Position numbers and translations under genes: made by a program
Assembly: GCA_044870185.1 (NCBI GenBank)
Contig: JBIOYL010000105.1
Location: 1 to 7,074 of the forward strand
DNA from: JBIOYL01 sp044870185
GTDB taxonomy: Bacteria; Actinomycetota; CALGFH01
Length of the DNA stretch: 7,074 bases
Direction: 5' to 3'
The notes under the pieces: generated by a model
What the model saw: only the letters and a program-made list of their open reading frames with translations
Told to the model about the DNA's origin: nothing
Database searches by the model: none
In this document: positions 6,042 to 7,074 of the stretch, in pieces
Position numbering within the stretch: the first letter of the stretch is position 1
How the letters are laid out: every line of letters starts with the position of its first letter

Positions 6042-6995
6042 ATGGGAACCGTCCTGGTCCTGGTCGAGCACGAGCGGGGCACGCCCAAAAAGGTCACCTA
6101 CGAGATGCTCGGCAAAGCCCGCGAGCTGGGCGACCCGGCCGCCGTGTTCGTCGGCGAGGGGCTCGACCGGGCGCGGGAGGGGCTGGCCCGCCACGGGGCG
6201 GCGGTCATCTTCGTGGCCGGCGGCGACGGCCTGGCCGGCGTGCTCACCCTGCCGGCCGTCGAGGCGCTCGCCGCCGCCGCCGAGCGTGCCACGCCGGCCG
6301 CCGTGCTGCTCGCGGCCACTCCCGACGGCAAGGACGTCGCCGCGCGGCTCGCCGCCCGCAAGGGCTGGGGCGTGCTGGCCGACGTCGTCGACGTCGGCGG
6401 TGACCTCGTGTGCATCCAGAACGTCTTCGGCGGGGCGACCACGGTCCGGTCGCGCGTGCGGGTGGGCACGCCGGTGCTCACGGTCAAGCCCAACTCCTTC
6501 CCGGCCATCGAGGCACCGGCCGAACCGGAGGTGATCGAGCTCGGCATCACGCACCAGGCCGGCGCGGCCGACGCGCGCATCGTCGACCGTGTCGTGCAGC
6601 CCTCGGGCGGCCGCCCGGACGTGGCCGAAGCCGAGATCGTGGTCTCCGGCGGCCGGGGCCTGCAGGACCCGGCCAACTTCGCGCTGGTCGAGGTGCTGGC
6701 CGACGCGCTCGGTGCGGCCGTGGGCGCCAGCCGGGCCGCCGTGGACGCCGGCTGGTACCCGCATCAGCACCAGGTCGGGCAGACCGGCAAGACGGTGTCG
6801 CCCCAGCTGTACGTGGCCGTGGGCATCTCGGGCGCGATCCAGCATCGGGCCGGGATGCAGACCTCCAAGACCATCGTGGCCGTGAACAAGGACGCCGACG
6901 CCCCCATCTTCTCGATCGCCGACTTCGGCGTGGTCGGCGACCTGTTCAAGATCATCCCCCGACTGACCGAAGAGGTCACCAAGCGGAAGGGCTGA
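6042..6995 (+). CDS. etfA: Electron transfer flavoprotein subunit alpha
   Basis: A 317-residue EtfA, the FAD-carrying subunit that pairs with EtfB. The N-terminal domain (about 1-185, starting MGTVLVLVEHERG) matches the domain shared with EtfB. The C-terminal FAD domain carries SGGRGL (202-207, R205 near the flavin), GASRAAVDAGWYPHQHQVGQ (228-247) with QTGKTVSP (247-254), and the classic alpha signature LYVAVGISGAIQH (256-268) continuing through TIVAVN (277-282). It ends with the conserved IADFGVVGDLFKIIPRLTEEV (first residue 292, last 312). The length is normal and no binding motif is missing. The ATG at 6042 is preceded by AAAGG at 6028-6032, nine bases away. It is the second gene of etfBA. 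The stop at 6993-6995 overlaps a possible downstream ATG by one base, and a strong hairpin lies 43 nt beyond the stop. Confidence 0.96.
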   Translation: MGTVLVLVEHERGTPKKVTYEMLGKARELGDPAAVFVGEGLDRAREGLARHGAAVIFVAGGDGLAGVLTLPAVEALAAAAERATPAAVLLAATPDGKDVAARLAARKGWGVLADVVDVGGDLVCIQNVFGGATTVRSRVRVGTPVLTVKPNSFPAIEAPAEPEVIELGITHQAGAADARIVDRVVQPSGGRPDVAEAEIVVSGGRGLQDPANFALVEVLADALGAAVGASRAAVDAGWYPHQHQVGQTGKTVSPQLYVAVGISGAIQHRAGMQTSKTIVAVNKDADAPIFSIADFGVVGDLFKIIPRLTEEVTKRKG

Positions 6996-7074
6996 TGAGC
7001 CGGTCCCCCAGCTCGCACTCCAGGCGCAACCACGAGCAGCCACGGCGGGCGTGGACGCCCGCCGTGGCGGACGG
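6995..7074 (+). CDS. Possible start of a downstream ORF overlapping the etfA stop (partial, uncertain)
   Basis: An ATG at 6995-6997 overlaps the etfA TGA in a TGATG arrangement typical of translational coupling. GGAAGGG at 6985-6991 could serve as its ribosome-binding site. The frame stays open to the window edge, beginning MSRSPSSHSRRNHEQPRR, with no recognisable domain. Against it, 26 open codons mean little in such GC-rich DNA, and the frame runs straight through the 14-bp hairpin at 7039-7068, which looks like a terminator. I list it as an alternative to plain 3' untranslated sequence. Confidence 0.2.
   Translation, partial: MSRSPSSHSRRNHEQPRRAWTPAVAD
7039..7068 (+). terminator. Strong hairpin after etfA, likely terminator of etfBA
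   Basis: The perfect inverted arms GCCACGGCGGGCGT (7039-7052) and 7055-7068 are separated by GG, effectively a 13-bp GC-rich stem with a 4-nt loop. It starts 43 nt after the etfA stop. No T tract is seen in the six bases left in the window, so intrinsic termination is inferred from stem strength and position. Confidence 0.7.

Noticed and set aside
4887..6995. A 702-codon plus-strand frame covering the tandem repeats and extending through etfB and etfA, with a collagen-like GHRGPP stretch
   Set aside because: Its last 317 codons are etfA itself; the rest is an Arg/Gly/Pro-rich off-frame reading of tetR, the repeats and etfB, with no ribosome-binding site at its start. It stays open only because stops are rare at this GC content.

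Overview
This window is a strongly GC-rich stretch with the look of an actinobacterial (Actinomycetota) chromosome. The reasons are codon third positions that are almost all G or C, frequent GTG starts, an EtfB with the GxESTD...AEYLG pattern I recall from mycobacterial FixA, a DrrA/DrrB-type ABC pair under a TetR regulator, and hairpin terminators without a visible U tract. The genus cannot be told from the sequence. No tRNA, rRNA, CRISPR array, insertion sequence, phage gene or replication origin was seen.

Layout from left to right: (1) the first 47 codons of a small CBM48 / isoamylase early-set protein, minus strand, running off the left edge; (2) a divergent intergenic region of about 180 nt; (3) a complete crotonase-fold enoyl-CoA hydratase, plus strand, convergent with (4) a galactose-1-phosphate uridylyltransferase-like protein (GalT/HIT superfamily), minus strand; (5) a 192-nt spacer with a likely galT promoter and a large perfect hairpin that should end the next operon; (6) a two-gene minus-strand operon for a DrrAB-like ABC exporter, ATPase first and then permease; (7) a compact divergent control region of about 110 nt, visibly richer in AT, with a near-consensus promoter for the exporter and several palindromes; (8) a plus-strand TetR-family regulator, probably the local repressor; (9) a 215-nt spacer with four 18-bp tandem repeats and a decayed fifth; (10) etfB and etfA, the two subunits of electron transfer flavoprotein, followed by a 14-bp hairpin at the right edge.

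Three functional themes sit side by side. Enoyl-CoA hydratase and ETF both serve fatty acid beta-oxidation: ETF takes electrons from acyl-CoA dehydrogenases, and the hydratase performs the next step on the product. They are in separate transcription units here. The CBM48 fragment and the GalT-like enzyme both point to alpha-glucan or sugar-nucleotide metabolism, but they too are separate units. The TetR/DrrAB cassette is a self-contained efflux module lying between them.

I found no convincing new multi-gene system. The parts most worth a second look are the layered palindromes of the tetR/ABC control region, the 18-bp repeats just upstream of etfB, the large hairpin behind the ABC permease, and the uncertain substrate of the GalT-like enzyme.
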